From Alphaproteobacteria bacterium (GTDB lineage Bacteria > Pseudomonadota > Alphaproteobacteria > Bin65), in NCBI GenBank assembly GCA_022819985.1, contig JAJEGH010000024.1, positions 62,001 through 126,000 on the forward strand: a stretch of DNA of 64,000 nucleotides, in the 5' to 3' direction. Below, one piece after another: positions 8,102 to 18,408 of this stretch. Position 1 is the first letter of the stretch, and each line of letters begins with the position of its first letter. The translations under genes were made by a program, and so were the position numbers. The notes beneath the pieces are model-generated. The model saw only the letters and a list, made by a program, of their open reading frames with translations, searched no databases and was not told the origin of the DNA.

Positions 8102-9898
8102 TCAGAACTGGTCTTCCGCCAGCGCCATCACCGTATCGCCGCTGTCGGCGATGCTGGCGAGCAGGCCGCCGGAGCGGCTGAGGATGTGATCGGCGTAGAA
8201 GCGGGCCGTCTTGATCTTGGCCGCGCACCAGGCGGCGCCGGCACCGTTGGCGCCGTTGCCGCCCTGGGCGGCCGCCGCGGCCGCGGCCTTGCCCATCAGC
8301 CAGCCGGCCGCCGTGTTGCCGAACAGGGTAAGATAGGGGACGGCGTGGGCCGAAGCCTTGCAGATATCGGCCGGCCCGGTCGCCAGCATCCATTCGGTCG
8401 CCTGTTCCAGCGCCCGGGCCGAGGCGGCGAGCGCCGTGCCGGTCGCTGCGACATCGGGGTTGTCCGATCCGGCGACCGCGGCGGCGTCCGCAGCCATGCC
8501 GGCGATGAACGCGCGCGCCGACTCGCCGCCGTCGCGCAGGATCTTGCGGCCCATCAGGTCGTTGGCCTGGATGCCGTTGGTGCCCTCGTAGATCGGGTGG
8601 ATGCGGGCGTCGCGCATATGCTGGGCGGCGCCGGTCTCCTCGATGAAGCCCATGCCGCCATGCACCTGCACGCCGGTGAAGGCGACGTCGCAGCCGGTAT
8701 CGGTGCACCAGGCCTTGACGACCGGGATCAGCAGGTCGAGGTCGCTCTGCGCCGCGGCGCGGACTTCGGCGTCCGGGTGCCTTTTGGCGACATCCATGCG
8801 GCCGGCCGTGTAGTAGCACAGGGCGCGCATGCCCTCGGTCTTCGCCTTCATGTCCATCAGCATCCGGCGCACGTCCGGGTGGCGGACGATCGGCACGTTC
8901 GGCTCGCCGGTCGCGATGTCCCGGCCCTGGGTCCGCTCCATGGCGAAGGCCCTGGCCTGCTGCCAGGCGCGTTCGGCGGTGGCGAGGCCGGCGACGCCGA
9001 CATTGAGCCGCGCGTTGTTCATCATGGTGAACATGCAGGCCATGCCGTTATTCTCTTCGCCGATCAGGTAGCCGACCGCCCCGTCGTTCTCGCCATAGGC
9101 CATGACGCAGGTCGGGCTGCCGTGGATGCCCAGCTTGTGTTCGAGCGAGACCGGCCGCAGATCGTTGCGCGGGCCGAGCGAGCCGTCGTCGTTCACCAGC
9201 ACCTTTGGCACGAGGAACAGGGAAATGCCCTTCACGCCCGGCGGGCCGCCCTCGATCCGGGCGAGGACGAGGTGGATAACATTCTCGGTGTAGTCCTGGT
9301 CGCCGAAGGTGATGAAGATCTTCTGGCCGTGGATGCGGAACCGGTCGCCGTCGCGCACCGCCTTCGTCCGCAGGGCGCCGACATCGGATCCGGCGTGCGG
9401 CTCGGTCAGGTTCATAGTGCCGGTCCATTCGCCGGTCACCAGCTTCGGCAGGTATCGCGCCTTCTGTTCCGCGGTGCCGTGGGCGCCGATCGCCTCGATG
9501 GCGCCGACCGTCAGCATCGGGCACAGCGCCCAGCTCGTGTTCGCCGCGCCCCACATCTCGGAGACCGCCGTGCTCAGCGCCCAGGGCAGGCCCTGGCCGC
9601 CGATTTCCGGATCGAACGGCACGCTGTTCCAGCCGCCCTCGACGAATTTCAGGTAGGCGTCGCGGAAGCCCGCCGGCGTGCGCACCACGCCGTTTTCGAG
9701 GACCGAGCCTTCCTCGTCGCCGCGCCGGTTGAGCGGCCCGATCACCTCGCCGGCCAGCCGGCCGGCCTCGTCCAGCACGGCGTCGACCAGATCGCCGGTC
9801 GCTTCCTCGTAGCCGGGCAGCGCGGCAATGCCGGGCAGGCCGGCGACATGGTCGAGCACGAAGCGCATGTCCTGCACGGGCGCGCGGTAGTCGGTCAT
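8102..9898 (-). CDS. Acyl-CoA dehydrogenase, long C-terminally extended type (DmdC-like)
   Basis: A flavin-dependent acyl-CoA alpha,beta-dehydrogenase of 598 residues, longer than the ~390 of short/medium-chain enzymes because of an added C-terminal helical domain. MNLTEPHAGSDVGALRT is the FAD/substrate signature, and the Glu of YEGTNGIQANDL is the likely catalytic base. This size class includes methylmercaptopropionyl-CoA dehydrogenase DmdC and FadE-like enzymes; the substrate cannot be fixed from sequence. It lies 58 bp upstream of speD on the same strand, with no functional link. Confidence 0.88.
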   Translation of the reverse strand: MTDYRAPVQDMRFVLDHVAGLPGIAALPGYEEATGDLVDAVLDEAGRLAGEVIGPLNRRGDEEGSVLENGVVRTPAGFRDAYLKFVEGGWNSVPFDPEIGGQGLPWALSTAVSEMWGAANTSWALCPMLTVGAIEAIGAHGTAEQKARYLPKLVTGEWTGTMNLTEPHAGSDVGALRTKAVRDGDRFRIHGQKIFITFGDQDYTENVIHLVLARIEGGPPGVKGISLFLVPKVLVNDDGSLGPRNDLRPVSLEHKLGIHGSPTCVMAYGENDGAVGYLIGEENNGMACMFTMMNNARLNVGVAGLATAERAWQQARAFAMERTQGRDIATGEPNVPIVRHPDVRRMLMDMKAKTEGMRALCYYTAGRMDVAKRHPDAEVRAAAQSDLDLLIPVVKAWCTDTGCDVAFTGVQVHGGMGFIEETGAAQHMRDARIHPIYEGTNGIQANDLMGRKILRDGGESARAFIAGMAADAAAVAGSDNPDVAATGTALAASARALEQATEWMLATGPADICKASAHAVPYLTLFGNTAAGWLMGKAAAAAAAQGGNGANGAGAAWCAAKIKTARFYADHILSRSGGLLASIADSGDTVMALAEDQF

Positions 9899-10215
9899 GG
9901 AACCCTCGGGCGATGGCTGGATGTGTCCGGACGTCCACCGGAATATAGCAGCGCCGGGGGGCGCCGGTAGGGCAGCGATGTCCCAACGGCGGGGAATCGC
10001 CCCGCCCCTTATGCCCGCCCCTTATGCCCGCCCCTCGCGGCCGGTCCGCGGTGCCGCTGCAAGCCGCGCGTCCGACCTTACCGAACTTTAATCTTGTCTA
10101 CAGCGGACGGAGAGGCGCGGCGTCCTATATATGCCGGTAACGGATGGCGCCGGACGGCATCCATTGCCGGCTGCGGCGCCGCCATCGTCCGATCGTCCCC
10201 GAAGGAGGCCGACCC
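9899..10215. other. Intergenic region with a short tandem repeat
   Basis: Divergent spacer between the acyl-CoA dehydrogenase and the protease gene. It holds a 13-bp unit, CCCGCCCCTTATG, repeated 2.7 times from 10001 to about 10035, and AT-richer sequence at 10082-10132. No gene, and no promoter with correct spacing that I would defend. Confidence 0.5.
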
Positions 10216-11727
10216 ATGACCACAGCCTTGGCCGACCGCGCCCGCGCCGGACGGCAACGCCGGACGCCGGCGCCCGGATATCCTCGCAAGGGCCTGATCC
10301 TGACCCTGGGCGGCGGCGCGCTCGCCGCCTTCGCCATGCTGCCCGCAACCGTCCAGGCGCGCGGCGTGCCGCAGAGCTTTGCCGATCTCGCCGAGAGGGT
10401 GAAACCGGCCGTCGTCAGCATTGCGGTCGAACGGACCGGCAGCCCCTCGGCCACGCGCAGGCTTCCGCCCGGCTTCCGCAACCCGTTTCCGGAGGGATCG
10501 CCGTATCACGATTTCTTCCGCCGCTTCTTCGACGGCCCGGACCGCGGCGGCCCGGCGGAACCGCGGCGCCGCTTCCGCGCGGTCGGTTCCGGTTTCGTGA
10601 TCGATCCGACCGGCTTCGTCGTCACTAACCATCACGTCGTCGACAACGCGACCAAGGTCGAGGTCGTCTTCGACAGCGGCAAGCGACGCAAGGCGACCGT
10701 GGTCGGGCGCGACGCGAAAACCGATCTGGCGCTCCTCAAGGTCAAGGGCGACGGGCCGTTTCCGCACATCGTATGGGGCGACTCGGACAAGACCCGCGTC
10801 GGCGACTGGATCCTGGCGGTCGGCAACCCCTTCGGCCTCAACAGCACCGTCACCGCCGGCATCGTCTCCGCGCGCGGGCGCAGCCTGGGCAGCGCGGCGC
10901 TGGTCGATTTTCTCCAGGTCGATGCGCCGATCAACAAGGGCAACTCTGGCGGCCCGACCTTCAACATGGCCGGCGAGGTGGTCGGCGTGAACACGGCGAT
11001 CTATTCGCCGACCGGCGGCAGCGTCGGCCTCGGTTTCGCCATTCCGTCCAACACGGCGCGCGAGGTGATCGCGCAGCTCAGGAGCGGCGGCAAAATCAGC
11101 CGCGGCTGGCTCGGCGTGCAGATCCAGGATGTCTCGGAAGATATCGCCAAGGCGGTCGGTCTCGAAAAGCCGCGCGGCGCCCTGGTCGCCGCCGTGATGC
11201 CCGACAGCCCGGCGGCGCGCGCCGGCGTGCAGCCCAGCGACATCATCGTCGGCTGGGCCGGCAAGGAAATCGAGGACACCCGCGATCTCGTCCGGAAAGT
11301 CGCCTACACCAAGGCCGGCCGGAAGGTGACCGCGGTCGTCTGGCGCAACGGCGGCCGCAAGTCCCTGACCGTGCTGGTCGCCGAGAGCGGCGTGCAGCAG
11401 GCCGCGGCGAGCGCCGGCGCTTCGCCCCGCGGCAGCGCGGAACTCGGCCTGTCGGTCGCGCCGGTCGACGACGGGCTGCGCCGCCGCTTCGGCCTGAAGC
11501 GCGGCGCCGAGGGCCTGGTGATCGTGGAGGTCGAGCCGGATTCCGCGGCGGCGGCCAAGAACCTGCGGCCGGGCGATCTCGTCACCCACGTCAACGGCAA
11601 CAAGGTTGCCGCGGCGGCGGCCATGAAGCGGCATGTCGAGGAGGCGCGGCGCGACGGCCGGGCGGCGGTCCTGTTCCGCATCCTGCGCGGCGAGCGGCCG
11701 ATCTTCGTCACGGTCGAACTCGGCTGA
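10216..11727 (+). CDS. DegP/DegQ-type periplasmic serine protease (Do family)
   Basis: HtrA-family protease/chaperone for misfolded envelope proteins, 503 residues. The start is fixed by AAGGAGG seven bases before the ATG at 10216. A basic N-terminus and hydrophobic stretch (about 24-49, ending VQA) form the export signal. The catalytic triad is His140 (TNHHVV), Asp170 (AKTDLALL) and Ser244 (GNSGGP). Two PDZ domains follow (about 275-370 and 405-500). A two-component system lies just after its terminator, a frequent pairing in alphaproteobacteria. Confidence 0.94.
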   Translation: MTTALADRARAGRQRRTPAPGYPRKGLILTLGGGALAAFAMLPATVQARGVPQSFADLAERVKPAVVSIAVERTGSPSATRRLPPGFRNPFPEGSPYHDFFRRFFDGPDRGGPAEPRRRFRAVGSGFVIDPTGFVVTNHHVVDNATKVEVVFDSGKRRKATVVGRDAKTDLALLKVKGDGPFPHIVWGDSDKTRVGDWILAVGNPFGLNSTVTAGIVSARGRSLGSAALVDFLQVDAPINKGNSGGPTFNMAGEVVGVNTAIYSPTGGSVGLGFAIPSNTAREVIAQLRSGGKISRGWLGVQIQDVSEDIAKAVGLEKPRGALVAAVMPDSPAARAGVQPSDIIVGWAGKEIEDTRDLVRKVAYTKAGRKVTAVVWRNGGRKSLTVLVAESGVQQAAASAGASPRGSAELGLSVAPVDDGLRRRFGLKRGAEGLVIVEVEPDSAAAAKNLRPGDLVTHVNGNKVAAAAAMKRHVEEARRDGRAAVLFRILRGERPIFVTVELG

Positions 11728-11770
11728 AGCCGGATTGCCTTCCCGGCGCTTCCCTCTCGCGCCGGCCCGG

Positions 11771-11825
11771 GCGCCCCGGATGCCAAGGCTCCTCCTCGCC
11801 TTCGGCATCCGGGGCGCGGCTTTTT
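11771..11825 (+). terminator. Rho-independent terminator after the protease gene
   Basis: GCGCCCCGGATGCC pairs with GGCATCCGGGGCGC across a short loop, a stem of 14 bp or more, and is followed by GGCTTTTT. It separates the protease gene from the response-regulator operon. Confidence 0.9.
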
Positions 11826-11909
11826 CCGGCGCAACGGCGCGGATCCTGTGCCGGTGAGCGGCCGGGTTCCCCGTTCATCGCACGGCCGCCTCCCGGTATA
11901 ACCGGCGCC

Positions 11910-12599
11910 ATGAAAATTCTCGTCATCGAAGACGATACCGACACGGCGGACTATGTCGCCAAGGGATTGCAGGAAGCCGGCCACGCCGTGGACCTGGCCC
12001 GCGACGGCAGGGACGGGCTGGTGAAGGCGGTCGGCGAGACCTTCGATGTCGCCATCGTCGACCGGATGCTGCCGGGCGTGGACGGCAAGACGATCGTCGA
12101 GACCCTGCGCGGCGCCGGCAGGTCCACGCCGGTCCTGTTCCTCAGCGCCATGGGCGAGGTGCGCCACCGGGTCGAGGGCCTGCGCGCCGGAGCGGACGAC
12201 TACCTGACCAAGCCCTTCGCCTTTTCCGAACTGCTGGCGCGGGTCGAGGCGCTGGGCCGGCGGCCGAGGGACGCCTATCGGGAGGAAACGGTCCTCGCGG
12301 TGGCGGGGCTGGAACTCGACCGGCTGACCCGGGAGGTGGTCCGCGACGGCCGGCGGATCGAGCTGCAGCCGCGGGAATACCGGCTGCTGGAATACCTGAT
12401 GCAGCATGCCGGCCGGGTGGTCACCCGCACGATGCTGCTGGAACATGTCTGGGACTATCATTTCGACCCCCAGACCAATGTGATCGACGTGCATATCAGC
12501 CGGTTGCGCCAGAAGATCGACCGGGATTTCGGGACGCCGCTGCTCCATACGGTGCGCGGCGCCGGGTACAGCCTCCGTGCGCCCGATCCGGCCGATTAG
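11910..12599 (+). CDS. OmpR/PhoB-family response regulator
   Basis: A 229-residue two-domain regulator. The receiver domain (1-115) has the acidic pair Glu7/Asp8-Asp9, the phosphorylation site Asp51 (IVDRMLPG) and Lys101 (YLTKPF). The winged-helix DNA-binding domain (about 130-225) has LQPREYRLLEYL and the recognition region VIDVHISRLRQK. It overlaps the kinase gene by 23 bp, so the pair is one operon. The nearness of the DegP-type gene suggests an envelope-stress input, which is inference. Confidence 0.94.
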   Translation: MKILVIEDDTDTADYVAKGLQEAGHAVDLARDGRDGLVKAVGETFDVAIVDRMLPGVDGKTIVETLRGAGRSTPVLFLSAMGEVRHRVEGLRAGADDYLTKPFAFSELLARVEALGRRPRDAYREETVLAVAGLELDRLTREVVRDGRRIELQPREYRLLEYLMQHAGRVVTRTMLLEHVWDYHFDPQTNVIDVHISRLRQKIDRDFGTPLLHTVRGAGYSLRAPDPAD

Positions 12600-14055
12600 A
12601 TCGCGGGTCTTCCAGCTTTCGCTGCTGACCAGCGCGATTTTCGGCCTCGCGGCCTGCGCCGTCGTCGCCACCCTGTATTTTTCCTCGGTCGAAGCCGTCA
12701 CCCGGCAGATCGAGGCGACCATCGATGCCGAGATCAAGGGCCTGTCGGAGCAATACCGGCAGTTCGGCACCGCCGGGCTGATCCGCTCGGTGCAGAACCG
12801 GACGCGGCAGCGCGCCCGGCCGGGCGCCATCTATCTGGTTGTCGATTCCGGCTTCGTGCCGCTGGCCGGCAATATCGCCGCCTGGCCGCAGGAGGAGCCG
12901 GACGCCCGGAGATGGGTCACCTTCTCCTTCCGCACCGGCAGCGCGGCTGACAACCGGCCCGGCGCCGGGGGCGAGGCCCGCGGGCGCATGTTCCGCCTGC
13001 CCGGCGGCTATTTCCTGCTGGTCGGCCACGACCTGCGCGAGCAGCAGCGTGTAACGGCGCGCACCCGCGGGACGCTGATCCTGGCCGGGATCGTCGCTGT
13101 CCTGTTCGCCGTCGCCTCGGGCGGCCTGCTGAGCTGGCTGGTCCTGCGCCGCCTCGACGGCATCAACCGGACGAGCCGCGAGATCATGGCCGGCGACCTC
13201 GCCCGCCGGGTGCCCGAGACCGGCAGGGGCGACGAGTTCGACCGGCTGGCGCAGAGCCTGAACGCCATGCTGAGCCAGAACGAGAAGCTTTTCGTCGGCA
13301 TGCGCGAAGTGGCGGAGAATCTGGCGCACGACCTGCGCAGCCCGCTCGGCCGGGTGCGCCAGCGGCTCGAACGCCAGCTTTCGGACTCCCTGTCCGCCGG
13401 CGAGAAGAGCGCGCTGGCGATGGAGGCCCTGGACGAGACCGACCGGATGCTCGCGACCTTCAACGCCATCCTGAGCATCGCCCAGGCGGACTCCGGCGCG
13501 CCCAAACGCAGCTTCGAACCGGTCGACCTGCGAATCCTGCTCCAGGACGTAGCGGATCTTTACGAGCCGCTCGCCGAAGAGGCCGGCGCCCGGCTGACGC
13601 TTGCCCTGCCCGGCCGGCCGGTCGTCGTGCGCGGCAACCGGGACATGCTGTTCCAGGCCTGCGCCAATCTGCTGGACAACGCCATAAAATACGGCGTTGA
13701 GTCCGCCGGCCCGGCGCAGCCATCGGCGATCGATCTCGATCTGGACGCCGCCGGGGAGAGCGCGCGTTTCGCGGTCCGGGACCGCGGCGCGGGATTGCAC
13801 GGCGAGGCGCTGGAGCGGGCGCGCGAGCGCTTCTACCGGGCCGACGCCAGCCGGACCACCGGCGGCTCCGGGCTCGGTCTCGCCCTGGTCGATGCGGTCG
13901 CGCGGCTGCATGACGGGACGCTGACCCTGGCCGCCGCCGGCCCCGGCCTGCGCGCCACGGTGCAGCTTCCTCTCGACAAGAACGCTCCGGCGCAGGAAAC
14001 AACCGGAGGAGCGGGCGCGGAGCCCGTGGGCGCTACAGGCGCCGATCCGGTCTAG
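12577..14055 (+). CDS. Membrane sensor histidine kinase
   Basis: Partner of the preceding regulator, 492 residues from a GTG start inside the regulator gene. Two transmembrane helices (about 13-35 and 167-190) flank a ~130-residue periplasmic sensor domain. A HAMP domain (190-243) leads to the H box ENLAHDLRSPLG with His251. The N box NLLDNAIKYG (near 364-373) and the G box GGSGLGLALV complete the ATPase domain. The C-terminal ~25 residues are low-complexity and its TAG stop lies in the first copy of a triplicated 11-bp repeat. Confidence 0.93.
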   Translation: MRPIRPIRSRVFQLSLLTSAIFGLAACAVVATLYFSSVEAVTRQIEATIDAEIKGLSEQYRQFGTAGLIRSVQNRTRQRARPGAIYLVVDSGFVPLAGNIAAWPQEEPDARRWVTFSFRTGSAADNRPGAGGEARGRMFRLPGGYFLLVGHDLREQQRVTARTRGTLILAGIVAVLFAVASGGLLSWLVLRRLDGINRTSREIMAGDLARRVPETGRGDEFDRLAQSLNAMLSQNEKLFVGMREVAENLAHDLRSPLGRVRQRLERQLSDSLSAGEKSALAMEALDETDRMLATFNAILSIAQADSGAPKRSFEPVDLRILLQDVADLYEPLAEEAGARLTLALPGRPVVVRGNRDMLFQACANLLDNAIKYGVESAGPAQPSAIDLDLDAAGESARFAVRDRGAGLHGEALERARERFYRADASRTTGGSGLGLALVDAVARLHDGTLTLAAAGPGLRATVQLPLDKNAPAQETTGGAGAEPVGATGADPV

Positions 14056-14084
14056 GAGACCGCTAGGAGACCGCTAGGAGACCG
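14052..14084 (+). repeat. Triplicated 11-bp ribosome-binding-site repeat
   Basis: CTAGGAGACCG occurs three times in a row. Each copy carries an AGGAG Shine-Dalgarno core, the first contains the stop of the kinase gene and the third is correctly spaced (7 bases) from the ATG at 14088. Confidence 0.9.
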
Positions 14085-14087
14085 CCC

Positions 14088-14447
14088 ATGGCCACCGTCA
14101 TCGTCTATGGCCTGGAGAATTGCGACAGCTGCCGGGCCGCGCGGCATTATCTGGATGAACGCGCCTTCCGGTACGACTTCCGCGATGTCCGCGCCGACGG
14201 CTTTTCGGATGCCGAACTCGATCGCTGGATCGCCACCCTCGGCTGGGAGGCGCTGCTCAACCGCAAGAGCCGGACCTGGCGGGAATTGCCGGAAGCCGAC
14301 CGGGCCGGCCTCGACGCCGCGAGGGCGCGGGCCCTGCTCAAGGCCCATCCCACGCTGCTCAAGCGCCCGGTCATCGACGCCACCCGCGGTGCGTTCACGG
14401 CCGGCTGGACCCCGGAGGTGCGCAAGGCCCTGCAATCCGTGCTGTGA
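14088..14447 (+). CDS. ArsC/Spx-family protein (YffB-like)
   Basis: A 119-residue thioredoxin-fold protein of the ArsC family. The N-terminus VIVYGLENCDSCRAARHYL gives a Cys-x-x-Cys pair at about 12 and 15, and the segment LLNRKSRTWREL and the RPVID near the C-terminus are typical of the YffB/Spx branch. Members are often annotated as arsenate reductases, but their function is mostly untested. Compare with the true ArsC-type gene at 24752. It sits after the two-component operon and may be read through from it. Confidence 0.88.
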   Translation: MATVIVYGLENCDSCRAARHYLDERAFRYDFRDVRADGFSDAELDRWIATLGWEALLNRKSRTWRELPEADRAGLDAARARALLKAHPTLLKRPVIDATRGAFTAGWTPEVRKALQSVL

Positions 14448-14454
14448 GGCGCGC

Positions 14455-15540
14455 TCAGAATTTCGGGAACACCTGGGTTTCGCGCAGCCAGTCGGACATG
14501 ACCATCCGTTCCTTGCGTTCGGCCGTGCCGAAGCCGTCGTGGCGCGCCTTGTTGGGCCAGACATGCTCCGACACCCGCGCCATCCGGGTGACGACATGTT
14601 CGCGGGTCACGTTGATCACCATGAAGTCGGTCGCGAGCGCGAGCCTGCCCTGCCAGTGCTTGCGGATCTCCGCCTCCATCTCGCCCGCCGTGTCGAAATC
14701 GTTGAAGAAGTGGAAGGCGACGAACAGGCGCGGGTCGCACTGGGCGATGACATGGGCCGCCTCGCCGGGGTCCGAGTGGGCGATGGTGCCGATGCCGCGG
14801 GCCGTGCGCTCGTCGTAGCCGGAGCGCTCCATCAGCTGGCCGACCGTGTTGAAGGTCTCGTGGACCAGCACGTCGACGCCTTTCGCGTTGTCGATCATGA
14901 AGCTGCTGGGCGTGGTATCGCCCGAATAGACGAAGCTCAGGCCGTTCCATTCCAGCTTCAGGCTGACCGGCCCGTCGTAGATGTGCACGGCCGGGAAGCT
15001 GGTGATGGTTACGCCGTTCTTCTCGTAGACCGGGTGGACCTTCGCATAGTCGAACTCGTTGATCTCGACCTCGGCGCCGACGGCGGGCAGGAAGCCGACC
15101 CGGGTGTCGGTGTCCCAGCGGTAGCTTTCCATCTGCTTCTCGACGAAATGGCGGAAGCCGTATTCCGGCCGGTTGCTCGACGGGCCGTAGACGACCAGCG
15201 GCTTGAGCCGGCCGCCGGCCCAGCTGCCGATCCAGACCTGGCCGAAATCGCCGACATGGTCGGTGTGCAGATGGGTCGCGAACCAGGCGGTGATGTCGTT
15301 GTAGGGAATTTCCAGCGCCGTGAAATTCATCTGGCTGCCGAAGCCGAAATCGAACACGAATTTGTCGCCGTTGCCCAACTCGACCAGCCACGACGCGTTG
15401 GCCTGGGAGCGGCGCAGGAACGGCCGCCCGGTGCCCAGCGCGGTGATCCGCATCTCGTCCGGGCTCAGCGTCTCGGCGTTGGGATAGAACTGTTCCGCAT
15501 AGCCGGCCCGCCCGGCGTCCGTGGTCGTGCGAATGGTCAT
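14455..15540 (-). CDS. Metallo-beta-lactamase-fold hydrolase (GntH/RNase Z-like)
   Basis: A 361-residue metal-dependent hydrolase. HLHTDHVGD at 90-98 is the dinuclear-metal signature; a later Asp (YSGDTTPS) and His residues (IAHSDPGEA) fill the remaining ligand positions, in the RNase Z-like arrangement. It resembles the group named after the guanitoxin-cluster hydrolase GntH, but no such cluster is here, so the substrate is unknown. Its 3' end is 7 bp from the convergent ArsC-like gene. Confidence 0.85.
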   Translation of the reverse strand: MTIRTTTDAGRAGYAEQFYPNAETLSPDEMRITALGTGRPFLRRSQANASWLVELGNGDKFVFDFGFGSQMNFTALEIPYNDITAWFATHLHTDHVGDFGQVWIGSWAGGRLKPLVVYGPSSNRPEYGFRHFVEKQMESYRWDTDTRVGFLPAVGAEVEINEFDYAKVHPVYEKNGVTITSFPAVHIYDGPVSLKLEWNGLSFVYSGDTTPSSFMIDNAKGVDVLVHETFNTVGQLMERSGYDERTARGIGTIAHSDPGEAAHVIAQCDPRLFVAFHFFNDFDTAGEMEAEIRKHWQGRLALATDFMVINVTREHVVTRMARVSEHVWPNKARHDGFGTAERKERMVMSDWLRETQVFPKF

Positions 15541-15678
15541 CGGCCACCCCCTGCAATTCCGCCGCCGATCGTCGATGGCGCCGTTCCGGCGCCCTGTTTA
15601 GGGAATTGCAGCCGGCCCGTCATGCCGGTTGTGGCTGCGACGGACTGCCCGAATCGGCAGAATTTTCCGAATATCCGC

Positions 15679-15707
15679 CTTGACAGGGCCGGGCCTTCCC
15701 CTAAATG
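15679..15707 (+). promoter_or_regulatory. Promoter of groES-groEL, sigma-32/sigma-70 type
   Basis: CTTGACA (15679-15685) followed after 12 bases by CCCCTAAAT (15698-15706) fits a heat-shock sigma-32 promoter; the same bases give TTGACA-16 bp-TAAATG for the housekeeping factor. It stands just upstream of the CIRCE operator. Confidence 0.7.
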
Positions 15708-15722
15708 CCCCTCGCAACGGCG

Positions 15723-15749
15723 CTAGCACTCGTCTGGAGGGAGTGCCAA
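15723..15749 (+). promoter_or_regulatory. CIRCE operator (HrcA binding site)
   Basis: CTAGCACTC, nine bases, GAGTGCCAA: the 9-9-9 inverted repeat bound by the heat-shock repressor HrcA, differing from the consensus TTAGCACTC-N9-GAGTGCTAA at two bases. It lies between the promoter and groES. Confidence 0.93.
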
Positions 15750-15880
15750 CAACGCATTCCGCCGACAGGCCAATCCAGGCCGGTCAATCCAGACAGGACA
15801 ACCCAGGCGCCGTCCCCGGTTCTACCGAACAATCACCCGATCGCACGCAACGCGACATTGTTTCTGGAAGGAGGCAATCC

Positions 15881-16195
15881 ATGAACTTCCGTCCCCTGCA
15901 CGACCGTGTGCTGGTGCGCCGTCTGGACGAAGAGGAAACCACATCCGGCGGCATCATCATTCCGGACACGGCCAAGGAAAAGCCGATGGAAGGCGAGATC
16001 ATCGCCGCCGGCGCCGGCGCCAAGAACGAGAAGGGCGAGGTCTCCCCGCTCGACGTCAAGGCCGGCGACCGCATCCTGTTCGGCAAATGGTCGGGCACCG
16101 AAGTCAAGATGGACGGCGAAGAGCTGCTCATCATGAAGGAGAGCGACATTCTCGGTATCATCGAGGACGCCGCCCCGGTCAAAAAGGCCGCCTGA
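15881..16195 (+). CDS. groES: Co-chaperonin GroES
   Basis: The 104-residue lid of the GroEL chamber. The N-terminus [13 protein letters not shown], the mobile loop [17 protein letters not shown] that contacts GroEL and the GKWSGTEVK segment are diagnostic. An AAGGAGG ribosome site precedes the ATG at 15881. First gene of a CIRCE- and heat-shock-controlled operon; groEL begins 109 bp later. Confidence 0.98.
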   Translation: MNFRPLHDRVLVRRLDEEETTSGGIIIPDTAKEKPMEGEIIAAGAGAKNEKGEVSPLDVKAGDRILFGKWSGTEVKMDGEELLIMKESDILGIIEDAAPVKKAA

Positions 16196-16211
16196 CCTGC
16201 CGGCACGCTAA

Positions 16212-17945
<1,734 letters not shown>

Positions 17946-17985
17946 TCCCTGCCCTCCGGCGCCGTCCTTCGACGGCTCGAACGAA

Positions 17986-18016
17986 AAGGCCCGCACTCCG
18001 GTGCGGGCCTTTTTTT
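17986..18016 (+). terminator. Rho-independent terminator of groESL
   Basis: AAGGCCCGCAC and GTGCGGGCCTT form an 11-bp stem around a TCCG tetraloop, followed by TTTTT. Confidence 0.95.
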
Positions 18017-18060
18017 GGCTCCTGTCTCGACAACTCTGCGCAAATTGCGTATAGATAGAG

Positions 18061-18408
18061 ATGAGCCGCGCCAGCGGATACCGATTTACGCTTCTGCAAG
18101 ATCTGTCCGAAGACAGTCTCGTGGCAATCCGGGCGGACCTGCCCGGCGGTGAGGCAATCCTGATCTGGGCCGAGGTTGAGCTGGACGGCAGGACCGCGAT
18201 TTTATGCCAGCCCTTCATCGGCGGTTTCGACGCCGCGACCGGCCGGGACATGCAGGGGCGGCTGGGCCCGCGGGGTGTGCGGCGGCTCGTCCATGAAGCC
18301 ATGGAGCAATTCGATGTCGATTGTATCGGAATTGAGCAGGCGCGCCGGATCTCGGGCGCCAATCCGGGACGCCCCGTCAAAAACCTCGTCTTCCGGCGGC
18401 GGTCCTGA
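18061..18408 (+). CDS. Hypothetical protein paired with an HTH protein
   Basis: A 115-residue soluble protein I cannot place in a named family. It has no signal peptide or membrane helix; its N-terminal half (FTLLQDLSEDSLVAIRADL) is acidic and its C-terminus basic. It starts 45 bp after the groEL terminator and overlaps or abuts a gene for an HTH protein, an arrangement that recalls a toxin-antitoxin pair, but no toxin fold is recognisable. The role is therefore unknown. Confidence 0.7.
   Translation: MSRASGYRFTLLQDLSEDSLVAIRADLPGGEAILIWAEVELDGRTAILCQPFIGGFDAATGRDMQGRLGPRGVRRLVHEAMEQFDVDCIGIEQARRISGANPGRPVKNLVFRRRS

Noticed and set aside
10082..10132. Sigma-E or sigma-32 promoter before the DegP-type gene
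   Set aside because: GAACTT/GTCTAC and CTTG/CCTATAT elements are present but the spacings (about 8 and 27 bp) do not fit.
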